From NCBI RefSeq assembly GCF_003984645.1, contig NZ_RWKI01000024.1:1-51467 (forward strand): a stretch of 51,467 bases of DNA, given 5' to 3'. Made by a program: the position numbers and the translations under genes. Positions 1 through 11,011 of this stretch are shown piece by piece. The stretch comes from Variovorax sp. MHTC-1 (GTDB lineage: Bacteria > Pseudomonadota > Gammaproteobacteria > Burkholderiales > Burkholderiaceae_C). The notes beneath the pieces were generated by a model that saw only the letters and a list, made by a program, of their open reading frames with translations, did no database searches and was not told the DNA's origin. Numbering within the stretch: the stretch's first letter is position 1; each line of letters opens with the position of its first letter.

Positions 1-180
1 CGAAGTGCCGCCGCCCTGGCCGTCGCTCGCACCGCCAACGGGACTGCTCTCGCCGCCGGCGACCGAGCCACCGCCGAACCCTGCGGAGCCCGCGCCGCCT
101 CCGCCACCACCGCCACCGCAAGAAAGCAGCAGCCCGACAAGCAGTGCCAGAAAGCCGTTGCGCAGCCAAGTGCTCGTCAT
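1..180 (-). CDS. Poly-Gly lipoprotein, N-terminal part only
   Basis: The gene reads leftward and runs off the window edge, so only about 60 residues are visible. It begins MTSTWLRNGFLALLVGLLLS followed by Cys and a run of glycines. That is a lipoprotein signal peptide with a lipobox (LLSC), then a flexible Gly-rich linker, which implies export and lipid anchoring. Its ATG overlaps the TGA of the DUF6502 gene by 4 nt (ATGA, 177-180), so translation is probably coupled. From memory, Comamonadaceae DUF6502 genes often precede a DUF5666-type lipoprotein; the functional domain lies outside the window and this cannot be confirmed here. Confidence 0.7.
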   Translation of the reverse strand, partial: MTSTWLRNGFLALLVGLLLSCGGGGGGGGAGSAGFGGGSVAGGESSPVGGASDGQGGGTS

Positions 181-1109
181 GCTTTTCGTCTCGATCGTTT
201 GGAGGGAGCGGTGGGCAGTTCTCTAGCGTACTCGCTCGCACCGTTTTCGTAGTAGGTGTAGATGCCGACGCGGATGCGGCCCGAGGCTGATTCCTCGGCC
301 TCGTCGTAGGCGCGCGTCATTTCCTTCGTCAGCTGGTAATGCAGCTCGCTCCAGCGCTCCCGCACGAACTGATGGATGCGTTCGCAATCATCGAGCGAAA
401 TCCCTCCTGCAAAGACGGATCGCTCCAGCAGTGGCGGTTCTGCGCCGAGCGTATTGGTCACGGCCGCGAGCAGGTGATCGCGCGTGTTGTCGCCAATAAA
501 GGCGAGCATCGATTTCAGGTCCTTCGCCGGGACGAAAGCGGTGGCGTTGAGCTCGACGCGCCCTCCGTGCTCGACCGCCATGTTCAGACGCACCAGTTCG
601 TCGAGAACGGCGCGGTGGTGGACGTTGCCGCGGCTGGCATGCCGGGCGACGGCCTCGAAGGAGGGTGCATCATCTTCCGCGACGATGGGCAGCGATCGGC
701 GCGCCGGATTGTCGGCGAACATCTGCATCCACAAGGTCAGGGTTTTGGAGGCAGCCGACATCTCGGTGTGCGGCAGGGGATCTTCGGGCTCGCGCACCTT
801 GGCGGTCACGGCCTTGCGGTTCAAGCCCGTGGTCACCGACAGCTGGCTGATGTTCGGCTCGCTGCCTTTGCTTTCGATCCATGCGCGGCGCGCTTCATCG
901 AGCAAGAGGTCGCGCAGCAAGGCCTCCAGCTGCGCATGCTTGACGCCGAAGGCCAGCGCGAGTTTGACCAACGGACGCATGACGCGGGCGCAGGCGGTCA
1001 GGGTCCAAGAGACCCGACCTTCTTCGGTCGTTTTCGCTGGTTTGTCGCTCAACAAAAAGGTGCCCTGATCAAGCCTGGCGTTCTTCAATCCAGTGCGTTC
1101 CCTCGCCAT
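177..1109 (-). CDS. DUF6502 family protein
   Basis: About 310 residues. It matches my recollection of the DUF6502 family: an N-terminal segment MRPLVKLALAFGVKHAQLEA, then a helix-rich region with a probable winged-helix-like section (ISQLSVTTGLNRKAVTAKV, about residues 87-106), and a C-terminal helix-rich half ending in a basic tail. No signal peptide or membrane segment is visible, so it should be cytoplasmic. The function is unknown; the HTH-like segment suggests nucleic-acid binding, which is inference. The start is uncertain. The ATG at 1109 overlaps the upstream small gene by 41 nt, and a TTG near 1052 would avoid this. The 4-nt overlap with the downstream lipoprotein gene suggests they act together. 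Confidence 0.8.
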   Translation of the reverse strand: MARERTGLKNARLDQGTFLLSDKPAKTTEEGRVSWTLTACARVMRPLVKLALAFGVKHAQLEALLRDLLLDEARRAWIESKGSEPNISQLSVTTGLNRKAVTAKVREPEDPLPHTEMSAASKTLTLWMQMFADNPARRSLPIVAEDDAPSFEAVARHASRGNVHHRAVLDELVRLNMAVEHGGRVELNATAFVPAKDLKSMLAFIGDNTRDHLLAAVTNTLGAEPPLLERSVFAGGISLDDCERIHQFVRERWSELHYQLTKEMTRAYDEAEESASGRIRVGIYTYYENGASEYARELPTAPSKRSRRKA

Positions 1110-1272
1110 GGATTCTGTTGCCCAACTCTACAGCGTGCGCAAGCTGGTCCCTGCTGTGCGGCGTAGCCGGAATCCACAAGCCGCCGTGGGATCCGTGACG
1201 CTGTTCCGGACGGACCTTTTCCGACCAGCGCAGCCTGATCTCGATCAGCACGGGCAATGTTCTGTGCGACAC
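1069..1272 (-). CDS. Small conserved-looking protein (67 aa)
   Basis: A GTG start at 1272 has a strong ribosome binding site (GGGAGG, 6 nt spacing). The product has a compact motif-rich end, GGLWIPATP followed by GEGTHWIEER, which looks like a conserved small-protein family rather than chance. I do not recognise a named function. It is soluble, with no signal peptide. It lies immediately upstream of, and overlaps, the DUF6502 gene, giving a three-gene leftward unit. Codon third positions are GC-rich as in its neighbours. Confidence 0.6.
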   Translation of the reverse strand: MSHRTLPVLIEIRLRWSEKVRPEQRHGSHGGLWIPATPHSRDQLAHAVELGNRIHGEGTHWIEERQA

Positions 1273-1432
1273 GTCGAGCCTCCCGACGGTGAAAGCAAGT
1301 GGGTGAACGTCTCTTTACGAGCGGGACAGCGACTTCAGTCGCCGTCTTACAGCCAGGCGCTGTTCACTATAAGACAAGAGCACTACAACTGTGAACACTT
1401 CCCATGGTGCGCCCGTCGCAATGGAGAAAAGG

Positions 1433-1776
1433 ATGTCAAAAGTCACACGCAGAAGGAGCCCTGCCGCCAAGAAAAGGCATCGTCTCATCGCCTTGCGCCG
1501 TGGAGGGCCGGCTCAGCGGTCGGCCATCCGCAGCGAAAGGGACGCCTATCGGGCTTGGGCTGCGGCGAAGCGCCTCCGGAAGGCGGCCCAGGATCGCATC
1601 GTTTGCGCCTTCCGAAAACAGATCGACGGCGCAGGTTCCGGCCCCGCCGACACCGAGTTGCTGATATTCGCCAGGCGAGCAGTCGCAGAGCAGCGATCGT
1701 GGCGAAGCCTCGCCCAGGCCAAAGCGGAACGGTACTGCCGCGTTGCGTCTGTGTCGTGGGCCGTTCGCTCGCCGGT

Positions 1777-1780
<4 letters not shown>
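1433..1780 (+). CDS. Basic helical hypothetical protein
   Basis: ATG at 1433 is preceded by GGAG with 6 nt spacing and gives 115 residues. The protein is very rich in Arg, Lys and Ala, predicted mainly helical, with no membrane segment and no recognised domain. Its TGA overlaps the ATG of the zinc-ribbon gene (ATGA, 1777-1780), which is the main support for it being real and co-translated. An in-frame start further upstream (GTG 1391) is possible but has a poorer binding site. A role with the membrane protein is inferred only from coupling. Confidence 0.55.
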
Positions 1781-3417
<1,637 letters not shown>

Positions 3418-3441
3418 GCCGGCGGCCAGGTGGAAGTTCGG

Positions 3442-4992
3442 TCAACTGCGGTGGTCGGCTTTCTCGGCTGGTAGCTCGGCAGCACTCAATCCGATAGCGG
3501 CGGGACCGTTGATCACGCGGCCCTGCATGTCGAATCGGGATCCATGGCAGGGGCAGTCCCACGACTTCTCGATGCTGTTCCACTCGACGATGCAGCCCAA
3601 GTGGGGACATGCCGCATCGAAGGCGTGAGCTACCCCGTGCGGATCGCGGTAGACGGCGATCTTGTGCAGGTGATGGCGAACGACGGCGCCATCGCCAGGC
3701 GCAATCTCGCGAATGTTGCTGACGTCGCCCGTTGTCAGCCAGTCCTTGTACCGGGCAGCCACGTTGGCATTCTCCTTGGCGAACTCGCCCGCGGCCTTGA
3801 GCGACTTGCGCGACGGGTGATAGGCCTTCGCCCATGGGTTTTCGCGATCGAGAATCAGGTCCGTCAGCAGCATGCCGGCGATCGTTCCGTGGGTCATGCC
3901 ATTTCCGGAGTCGCCGGTGACGATGAAAACGTGATCGTCGCCCGGATTGCGGCCGATGAAGGCGAGGCCGTCGATCGGCTCCATCACTTGGCCGGACCAG
4001 CGATAAAGAGGCTGTCCGAGCGCCGGGAAGCGCGCGTGTGCCCACGCCGCGAGCCGCTCGAAGCGTGTCTCGGCGTCGTCCTTCTGCCCCGTCTTGTGGT
4101 CCTCGCCGCCGACGATCAAGAGATCGTGCATGTCGTCCAGACGGCCGGCAATGCGAACGTAGTGGTAGGGGTCCAGCGTGTCCCACCACTGCGCCCACGG
4201 CACGGAGTCCTTTTTGACGCGCAGGGCGACCACGAACGTGCGATACGCCGCCTGCTTCGTGTGGATGACGAACCGATTGTTGATCGGCGTGTTCGTGGCG
4301 ACCACGGTGGCCGCGGCACTGACCACCTGTCCCTCCTGGGTCTTCACGCGCGTCGGATGGCCGTCCTCGACCTCGACCACGTGGGTGCCGCAATGGATGC
4401 GGCCGCCCAGCGCGACGATGCGCTGCGCCAAGCCGCCGAGATAGGCGAGCGGGTGGATCTGCCCTTGGCGCGGAAACAGCAACGCAGGTCCCAGGGGTTG
4501 AGTGGATCCAGGTGGAGCGTCGATCCGGGTCACGCCGGTCAAGCCGGCTCGACGCGCAGCATTCAGTTCTTTTTCGAGTTCGTCCTGCGGCGCATCCGGC
4601 GGAGAGAAGAGATAGCCGTCGACGCGGCGGAAGTCGCACTCGATGCCTTCGCCGCGGGCGATTGTTTCAATGCGGTCGATGGCGGCCGTATGGCTATGTG
4701 CCACCAGAAAGCTGACTTCCTCGCCGTGCTGGCTCTCGATGCGGTGGTAGCGATCGTCGAACGCATTCGACAGATGCGAGGTCGTACGGCCGGTCTCGCC
4801 GCTGCCGACGGGGCCGTCGTCGAGCACAAGCACTTTCCGGCCTTCCAGCAGCAACTGATAGGCGGTGCTCAACCCTGCGATGCCGGCGCCGATGATGCAA
4901 ACATCCGTCGTGGAGTTCGCAGCGAGCGGTGAAAAGTCTGGAACGGAGACTTCCATCCAGAACGAACGGGTCGCGCCTGAATCGCTGGGCAT
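3442..4992 (-). CDS. FAD-dependent oxidoreductase with C-terminal Rieske domain
   Basis: 516 residues from ATG 4992, preceded by a GAGG-type binding site; an upstream in-frame ATG at 5028 is less likely. Residues 31-45 carry the dinucleotide-binding motif (VCIIGAGIAGL), and the body follows the DAO/amine-oxidase fold. The last 60 residues are a Rieske [2Fe-2S] domain with C462-P-H464 and C480-P-C-H483, including the two extra cysteines (C467, C482) that form the Rieske disulfide. It is predicted to oxidise an amine or amino-acid-like substrate and pass electrons through the iron-sulfur centre. No signal peptide, so cytoplasmic. It is divergent from the DUF3883-like gene and the substrate is unknown. 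Confidence 0.9.
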   Translation of the reverse strand: MPSDSGATRSFWMEVSVPDFSPLAANSTTDVCIIGAGIAGLSTAYQLLLEGRKVLVLDDGPVGSGETGRTTSHLSNAFDDRYHRIESQHGEEVSFLVAHSHTAAIDRIETIARGEGIECDFRRVDGYLFSPPDAPQDELEKELNAARRAGLTGVTRIDAPPGSTQPLGPALLFPRQGQIHPLAYLGGLAQRIVALGGRIHCGTHVVEVEDGHPTRVKTQEGQVVSAAATVVATNTPINNRFVIHTKQAAYRTFVVALRVKKDSVPWAQWWDTLDPYHYVRIAGRLDDMHDLLIVGGEDHKTGQKDDAETRFERLAAWAHARFPALGQPLYRWSGQVMEPIDGLAFIGRNPGDDHVFIVTGDSGNGMTHGTIAGMLLTDLILDRENPWAKAYHPSRKSLKAAGEFAKENANVAARYKDWLTTGDVSNIREIAPGDGAVVRHHLHKIAVYRDPHGVAHAFDAACPHLGCIVEWNSIEKSWDCPCHGSRFDMQGRVINGPAAIGLSAAELPAEKADHRS

Positions 4993-5188
4993 GGCGTCCT
5001 CGCAGTGAGCATTCGAGCCGGCCTCCAACGCCGGAGAAACCCAGCCAAATCAAGCGCGTCGAGACGATGGGGCGATGTGAGGAAATGGCTCGACCCGGAG
5101 TCAGTAGGGTCCAACATGCCCTGGCGCAGACGCCGCGCGCTTTCAGGCAGGCATACTCGAACAGGTCACAACGCCTGCATCCCACTGA

Positions 5189-6103
5189 ATGGACAAAGAA
5201 GTCGACCCCGCAGTCCTTGCGGTCATCAACGAAAAGCGCCTGTTGGGCGAGAAGCGCACGCCCGTCGACATCATCGCCAAGATGGGTGTGTTCGATGCAC
5301 GCCAGAAGGCGTCCGAGTACGCCTGGCTGGCGACGGGCGACATCGTCATCGCCACCATCTGGGCAGAGTTCGTGCGGATCGGGACTGGCGGGCGGTGGTT
5401 CTATCTCGAGTCTCTGGATACGCAGCATCGGATCGGCGGCGGAGAGCGCACCGCTCTCCAAGTTCAGCGAGCCAAGGACAGACTCGAATTGCTCAAGCGC
5501 TCGCTGGACGCAGCCCGGGGGTTCCGGGCGGTACTGCAGACGAACCGGGTACCCATCCTCGATCTGGAAAACAACCGGGCCGCCAAGGTCTCGACACGCG
5601 TCCCGGACGACGAAGAATGGCATGTCGCTGCGTGGGATGCCGATCAAAGACTGGCGGTTCTGGTTCGAGGCCCGCGCGGATGGCTGCCGACCGAAGAAGA
5701 CATGCAAGCCGCACGGGCGCGGGGCGGCGTTCCGCCTGCTGCGCCGCAAGGCCCGTCGGGTCAGGCATCCCGAGAAGAGGTCCAAGCGGCTGCGATGGAC
5801 TACCTGACGCGTCACTTCGCGGGCTACGGGTACAAAGCCGAGAACGTGGCCGGCCAAAAGCTCGGCTACGACATCGAGGTGTCGGACAAGAAGGGCGCCA
5901 TACTGCTCAAGCTCGCGGTGAAGGGTACTGCGGCTGGAATGACCGGGTTTCAACTCACGGGGGAGGAGCGGGCATGCGCGAAGCGGGGAGACCCCTGGCG
6001 CCTTGCGGTGGTCACGGACGCCTTCGGCCCCGCGGCGCAGCACAAGCTCTACAAGCCCTCCGAGATCGACAACGCACCCGGGCTGGAACCGCTGCTTGAA
6101 TAG
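5189..6103 (+). CDS. Orphan protein with DUF3883-like C-terminal domain
   Basis: 304 residues. The C-terminal ~110 residues (AAMDYLTRHFAGYGYKAENV, then GYDIEVS, LAVKGT, FQLTGEERACAK, WRLAVVTDAF) match the layout I know for DUF3883: a tyrosine/glycine-rich start, an acidic residue, an 'xVKG' strand and 'T..E...A'. DUF3883 is a nuclease-like fold often seen in defence and restriction proteins. The N-terminal ~190 residues are unrecognised; they include an apparently coiled middle (RAKDRLELLKRSLDAARGFR). No signal peptide. No helicase or methylase is adjacent, so it stands alone. The start has no clear Shine-Dalgarno. A defence role would be inference only. Confidence 0.65.
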   Translation: MDKEVDPAVLAVINEKRLLGEKRTPVDIIAKMGVFDARQKASEYAWLATGDIVIATIWAEFVRIGTGGRWFYLESLDTQHRIGGGERTALQVQRAKDRLELLKRSLDAARGFRAVLQTNRVPILDLENNRAAKVSTRVPDDEEWHVAAWDADQRLAVLVRGPRGWLPTEEDMQAARARGGVPPAAPQGPSGQASREEVQAAAMDYLTRHFAGYGYKAENVAGQKLGYDIEVSDKKGAILLKLAVKGTAAGMTGFQLTGEERACAKRGDPWRLAVVTDAFGPAAQHKLYKPSEIDNAPGLEPLLE

Positions 6104-6294
6104 AGGGCACTGACATCGATCGCGGAAGGCGCTAAGGTTGACGAACCCTCCGATCTGGAGAACAAACTGCGCGGGTTGCTTCGGGTGTTCGGAATCTGCT
6201 TGCCGCCTCGCGCGGACCCTCTACGTTGCGTACAGTCCGTAAGTTCCATTGATCGTCGGCCGGGCTCGTGTCTCGACCCGGACGGAAAACGCCC

Positions 6295-6636
6295 ATGAGT
6301 TCGCCCAGACCCCCAACCCTGCACGAGTTCGCCGTGCTGCGTGTGCTTCGCGCCGAGGCCGAGCACCTGCCGCGCACAGCCGCAAGGATGGCGGCGACCT
6401 ATCTGCCCGCCATCGAATTGCCCACCACTTGGCGGCCGGTGCTGGCACGAGCGCTCGAGGAGCGAGCCGGCGACGTGACATGTCCGCCGCTCGATGAACT
6501 GCAAGCCGAGTACGGCAGATGGGGCGCATGGCTGCCTGCCGCCTATCACGGCGATGCAACGGACGCGCGCTACTGGCTGGTGGGGCTGCAAGAGCACGCG
6601 GCCGAGTACCTGCCCCGATCACCACCCGCGCCGTGA
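6295..6636 (+). CDS. Hypothetical protein (113 aa)
   Basis: ATG at 6295; the codons have the GC-rich third positions of the neighbourhood. The product (MSSPRPPTLHEFAVLRVLRA...) is soluble, rich in Ala, Leu and Arg, with two aromatic clusters (YGRWGAWLPAAYH and YWLVGLQ) near the end. I recognise no domain. Opposite-strand open frames overlap it but show no better features. It converges with the GntR regulator gene. Confidence 0.5.
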   Translation: MSSPRPPTLHEFAVLRVLRAEAEHLPRTAARMAATYLPAIELPTTWRPVLARALEERAGDVTCPPLDELQAEYGRWGAWLPAAYHGDATDARYWLVGLQEHAAEYLPRSPPAP

Positions 6637-6723
6637 CGGCGCGCGCCGCTGACGCGGGCGAGCCGCGGCGCCCTGAAGTCGATCGGCGGCAGGTAACGCG
6701 TCTGCGGCCTTCAGGCGTCCCGC

Positions 6724-7413
6724 TCAGGCCGCGACATAGCCCGGGTACTGCCGGCAGATCTCGTCCACCGCGCTGAGCGTGCCCGACAGGTGCTTGCGCA
6801 GCGCCGCCTGGGCGGCGGCCGGGTCCTTGGCGTCGATGGCGCGCACGATGGCGCGGTGGTCGCGCAGGATCGCCTCGGTCTTGCCGGCGCTGGGCAGGTG
6901 CAGGCGGCGCAGCCTGTCCACGTGGCCCGAGACGCGGCCCACCAGCTCCCACAGGTCGGGCACGCCGCCGGCTTCGTACATCAGGCGATGGAAGGCGCGG
7001 TCGGCGCCGACGAAGTCGCCGTAGCGCTGTGCCGTTGCCAGCGCCGCCTGCTGCGCGATGGTGGCCTTCATCTGCTCGACGAGCCCCGGCGGCGCCTCCA
7101 GCGCGAGCTGGTGCACCAGCTCCAGCTCGATGGAGCGGCGCAGGAAATGCGCCTGGCGTGCCGCCGCGATGTCGATGCGGCTGACCAGCGTCGCGTGTTG
7201 CGGGAACACGTCCACCAGCCCTTCCTCGCTGAGGCGCAGCAGGGCCTCGCGCACCGGCGTCTGGCTCACGCCGAAGTGGTTGGCCAGTTCCTGCCGCGCC
7301 AGCACGGTGCCGGGTGCCAGCTCCAGCGACAGGATGGCGTCGCGCAGCTTTTCCAGCACCTGGGGTGCGGCCAGGCGGGTGCGGTCGAGTCGGATCTTCG
7401 GGAGGGGGCTCAT
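6724..7413 (-). CDS. GntR/FadR-type (FCD domain) transcriptional regulator
   Basis: 229 residues: an N-terminal winged helix (residues about 12-75, LARQELANHFGVSQTPVREA with the typical TPVREAL recognition helix), then an all-helical FCD ligand-binding domain with the D..FH metal-binding motif (ADRAFHRLMYEAGG). The family senses small carboxylates. It is divergent from the dehydratase/RraA/Bug genes, and the 82-bp space between holds a palindrome inside the downstream promoter, so it probably represses that operon and responds to its substrate. Confidence 0.9.
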   Translation of the reverse strand: MSPLPKIRLDRTRLAAPQVLEKLRDAILSLELAPGTVLARQELANHFGVSQTPVREALLRLSEEGLVDVFPQHATLVSRIDIAAARQAHFLRRSIELELVHQLALEAPPGLVEQMKATIAQQAALATAQRYGDFVGADRAFHRLMYEAGGVPDLWELVGRVSGHVDRLRRLHLPSAGKTEAILRDHRAIVRAIDAKDPAAAQAALRKHLSGTLSAVDEICRQYPGYVAA

Positions 7414-7431
7414 CGGGGCTGGATTGTGGCA

Positions 7432-7460
7432 TTGACGTACTAATATATTAGTGTTTTAAT
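7432..7460 (+). promoter_or_regulatory. Promoter with palindromic operator for the dehydratase operon
   Basis: TTGACG (7432-7437) and TTTAAT (7455-7460) are separated by exactly 17 bp, a good sigma-70 promoter. The spacer holds the perfect 14-bp palindrome ACTAATATATTAGT (7439-7452). It is AT-rich in a GC-rich region and sized for a GntR dimer. The placement predicts repression by blocking RNA polymerase; the regulator's own promoter may overlap on the other strand. Confidence 0.75.
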
Positions 7461-7495
7461 CCCGCCGACGCGACTGCGATCCCAGAGACAAACCG

Positions 7496-9223
<1,728 letters not shown>

Positions 9224-9263
9224 CCGGCCTTTTCAGCCCCACCTTTCGAGAACGGAGACCCCC

Positions 9264-9974
9264 GTGAATCCCGCCACCCGCGAGCAGCTCATGAAGGTGA
9301 GCACCGCCACCCTGTGCACGGCCCTGTTCAAGCGCGGCCTGCGCAACCAGTTCATCCAGGACGTGCGGCCGCTCGATCCCGGCCTGCCCAACATGGTGGG
9401 CGAGGCCTTCACGCTGCGCTACATGCCGGCGCGCGAGGACCTGAACCCGATCAGCGTCTTCCTCGACCGCAACCATCCGCAGCGCCAGGCGGTGGAGCAG
9501 TGCCCCGAAGGCGCCGTGCTGGTGATCGACAGCCGCAAGGACGCGCGCGCCGCCTCGGCCGGCGGCATCCTGGTCACGCGACTGATGAAGCGCGGCACCG
9601 CCGGCGTGGTGACCGACGGCGGCTTCCGCGACAGCCCCGAGATCGCGAAGCTCGGCTTCCCGGCCTACCACTGCCGCCCGAGCGCGCCGACCAACCTCAC
9701 GGTGCACCAGGCCATCGACATTAACGTGCCCATCGGCTGCGGCGACGCGCCCGTGTTTCCCGGCGACGTGATCGTGGGCGATGCCGAAGGCGTGGTCGTC
9801 ATTCCGGCCCACCTGGCCGAAGAGATCGCCGCCGAGGCGACCGAGATGACGGCCTTCGAGGACTTCGTGCAGGAAAAGGTGCTCGAAGGCCGCTCGATCC
9901 TCGGCCTCTACCCGCCGACCGACGAACAGAGCCGCAGCGATTTCGCGGCCTGGCGCCAGGCCAAGGGCCGCTGA
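9264..9974 (+). CDS. RraA/HMG-aldolase family protein
   Basis: 236 residues from a GTG start with GGAGA five nt upstream. The RraA fold is shown by the core GGILVTRLMKRGTAGVVTDG (substrate-binding G-x-R and TDG.xRD: DGGFRD) and by the late motif GDVIVGDAEGVVVIPA. Family members include 4-hydroxy-4-methyl-2-oxoglutarate aldolase/oxaloacetate decarboxylase and the RNase E inhibitor RraA. Next to a sugar-acid dehydratase, an aldolase-type lyase acting on the resulting 2-keto acid is the sensible reading. It lies 40 bp downstream of the dehydratase and 39 bp upstream of the Bug gene, so one transcript is likely. Confidence 0.85.
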   Translation: MNPATREQLMKVSTATLCTALFKRGLRNQFIQDVRPLDPGLPNMVGEAFTLRYMPAREDLNPISVFLDRNHPQRQAVEQCPEGAVLVIDSRKDARAASAGGILVTRLMKRGTAGVVTDGGFRDSPEIAKLGFPAYHCRPSAPTNLTVHQAIDINVPIGCGDAPVFPGDVIVGDAEGVVVIPAHLAEEIAAEATEMTAFEDFVQEKVLEGRSILGLYPPTDEQSRSDFAAWRQAKGR

Positions 9975-10013
9975 GTCCTATTTTTCTTTTTCGAGAATCC
10001 AAGGAGACAAACC

Positions 10014-10994
10014 ATGTTTTTCACCCGCCGCGCCGTGGCGCTGCTGCTGGCCGCGCTCGCCCCCGTGGCCGCCTGGGCCCAGGCCCCCGAGTGGCCGGCC
10101 GCCAAGCCCATCGTCTACGTCGTGCCCTTCACGCCCGGCGGCTCCACCGACATCGTCGGCCGCACGCTGGCCCAGAAGCTGGGCGAAAGCCTCAAGCAGT
10201 CGGTGGTGGTCGAGAACAAGCCCGGCCAGGCCGGCGGCATCGGCGCCGCCTACGTGGCGAAGGCCGCGCCCGACGGCTACACCCTCTTCGGCGGCACCAT
10301 CAGCACGCACGCCATCAATGCCAGCCTCTACAAGAAGCTGCCCTACGACCCGATGAAGGACTTCGAGCCGGTCTCGCTGGTCGCGCGCCTGCCCAACGTG
10401 CTGATCGTCAACAGCCAGCTCGGCGTGAATTCGGTGGCCGAACTGGTGGCGCTCTTAAAGAAGGACGAGAGCAAGCGCAGCTTCGCCTCCTCCGGCGCCG
10501 GCACCTCCACCCACCTGGCCGGCGAGATGTTCGCCGACCTGATCGGCGTGAAGCTCACCCACGTGCCGTACAAGGGCACGCCGCCGGCCATGACCGACGT
10601 GGCGGCGGGGCTGGTGCCCTTCATGTTCGACCAGGTGACGGCGGCGCTGCCGCTGGTCAAGAGCGGCAAGCTCAAGCTGCTGGCCGTGACGACCGGCAAG
10701 CGCATCGCGCTCGTGCCCGAACTGCCGACCATGATCGAATCGGGCATTCCCGGCTTCGAGATGTCGTCGTGGCAGGCGGTGTATGCGCCCAAGGGCACGC
10801 CCAAGCCGATCGTGCAGCGCCTCAACGCCGAGATCGTCAAGGCGCTGAAGCAGCCCGACGTGCAGGCCAGGCTCTCGGATCAGCTGGCGATGGAGATCGT
10901 CGGCAGCACGCCGGAAGAACTGCGCGAGCACATGGCGCGCGAGATCCCGCGCTGGGCCGAGCTGGTGAAGAAGTCCGGCGCGACGGCAGACTGA
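10014..10994 (+). CDS. Bug/TctC-family periplasmic solute-binding protein
   Basis: 326 residues with a clear Sec signal peptide (MFFTRRAVALLLAALAP, cleavage near AWAQA) and the family hallmarks FTPGGSTDIVGR near the N-terminus of the mature protein and PDGYTLFGG. AAGGAGA precedes the ATG. Bug proteins bind carboxylates in the periplasm, usually for TctAB-type transporters. No tctA/tctB gene is in this window, so it may feed a transporter elsewhere or act as a sensor. Third gene of the GntR-controlled unit, so its ligand is probably the dehydratase substrate. Confidence 0.92.
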   Translation: MFFTRRAVALLLAALAPVAAWAQAPEWPAAKPIVYVVPFTPGGSTDIVGRTLAQKLGESLKQSVVVENKPGQAGGIGAAYVAKAAPDGYTLFGGTISTHAINASLYKKLPYDPMKDFEPVSLVARLPNVLIVNSQLGVNSVAELVALLKKDESKRSFASSGAGTSTHLAGEMFADLIGVKLTHVPYKGTPPAMTDVAAGLVPFMFDQVTAALPLVKSGKLKLLAVTTGKRIALVPELPTMIESGIPGFEMSSWQAVYAPKGTPKPIVQRLNAEIVKALKQPDVQARLSDQLAMEIVGSTPEELREHMAREIPRWAELVKKSGATAD

Positions 10995-11010
10995 GCCGAA
11001 GCAGCGGCTC
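10993..11010. terminator. Hairpin between convergent genes
   Basis: GAGCCG (10993-10998) and CGGCTC (11005-11010) form a 6-bp stem with a 6-nt loop exactly between the stop codons of the Bug gene and pldA. There is no T-tract on either side, so intrinsic termination may be weak. Confidence 0.35.
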
Positions 11011-11011
11011 C

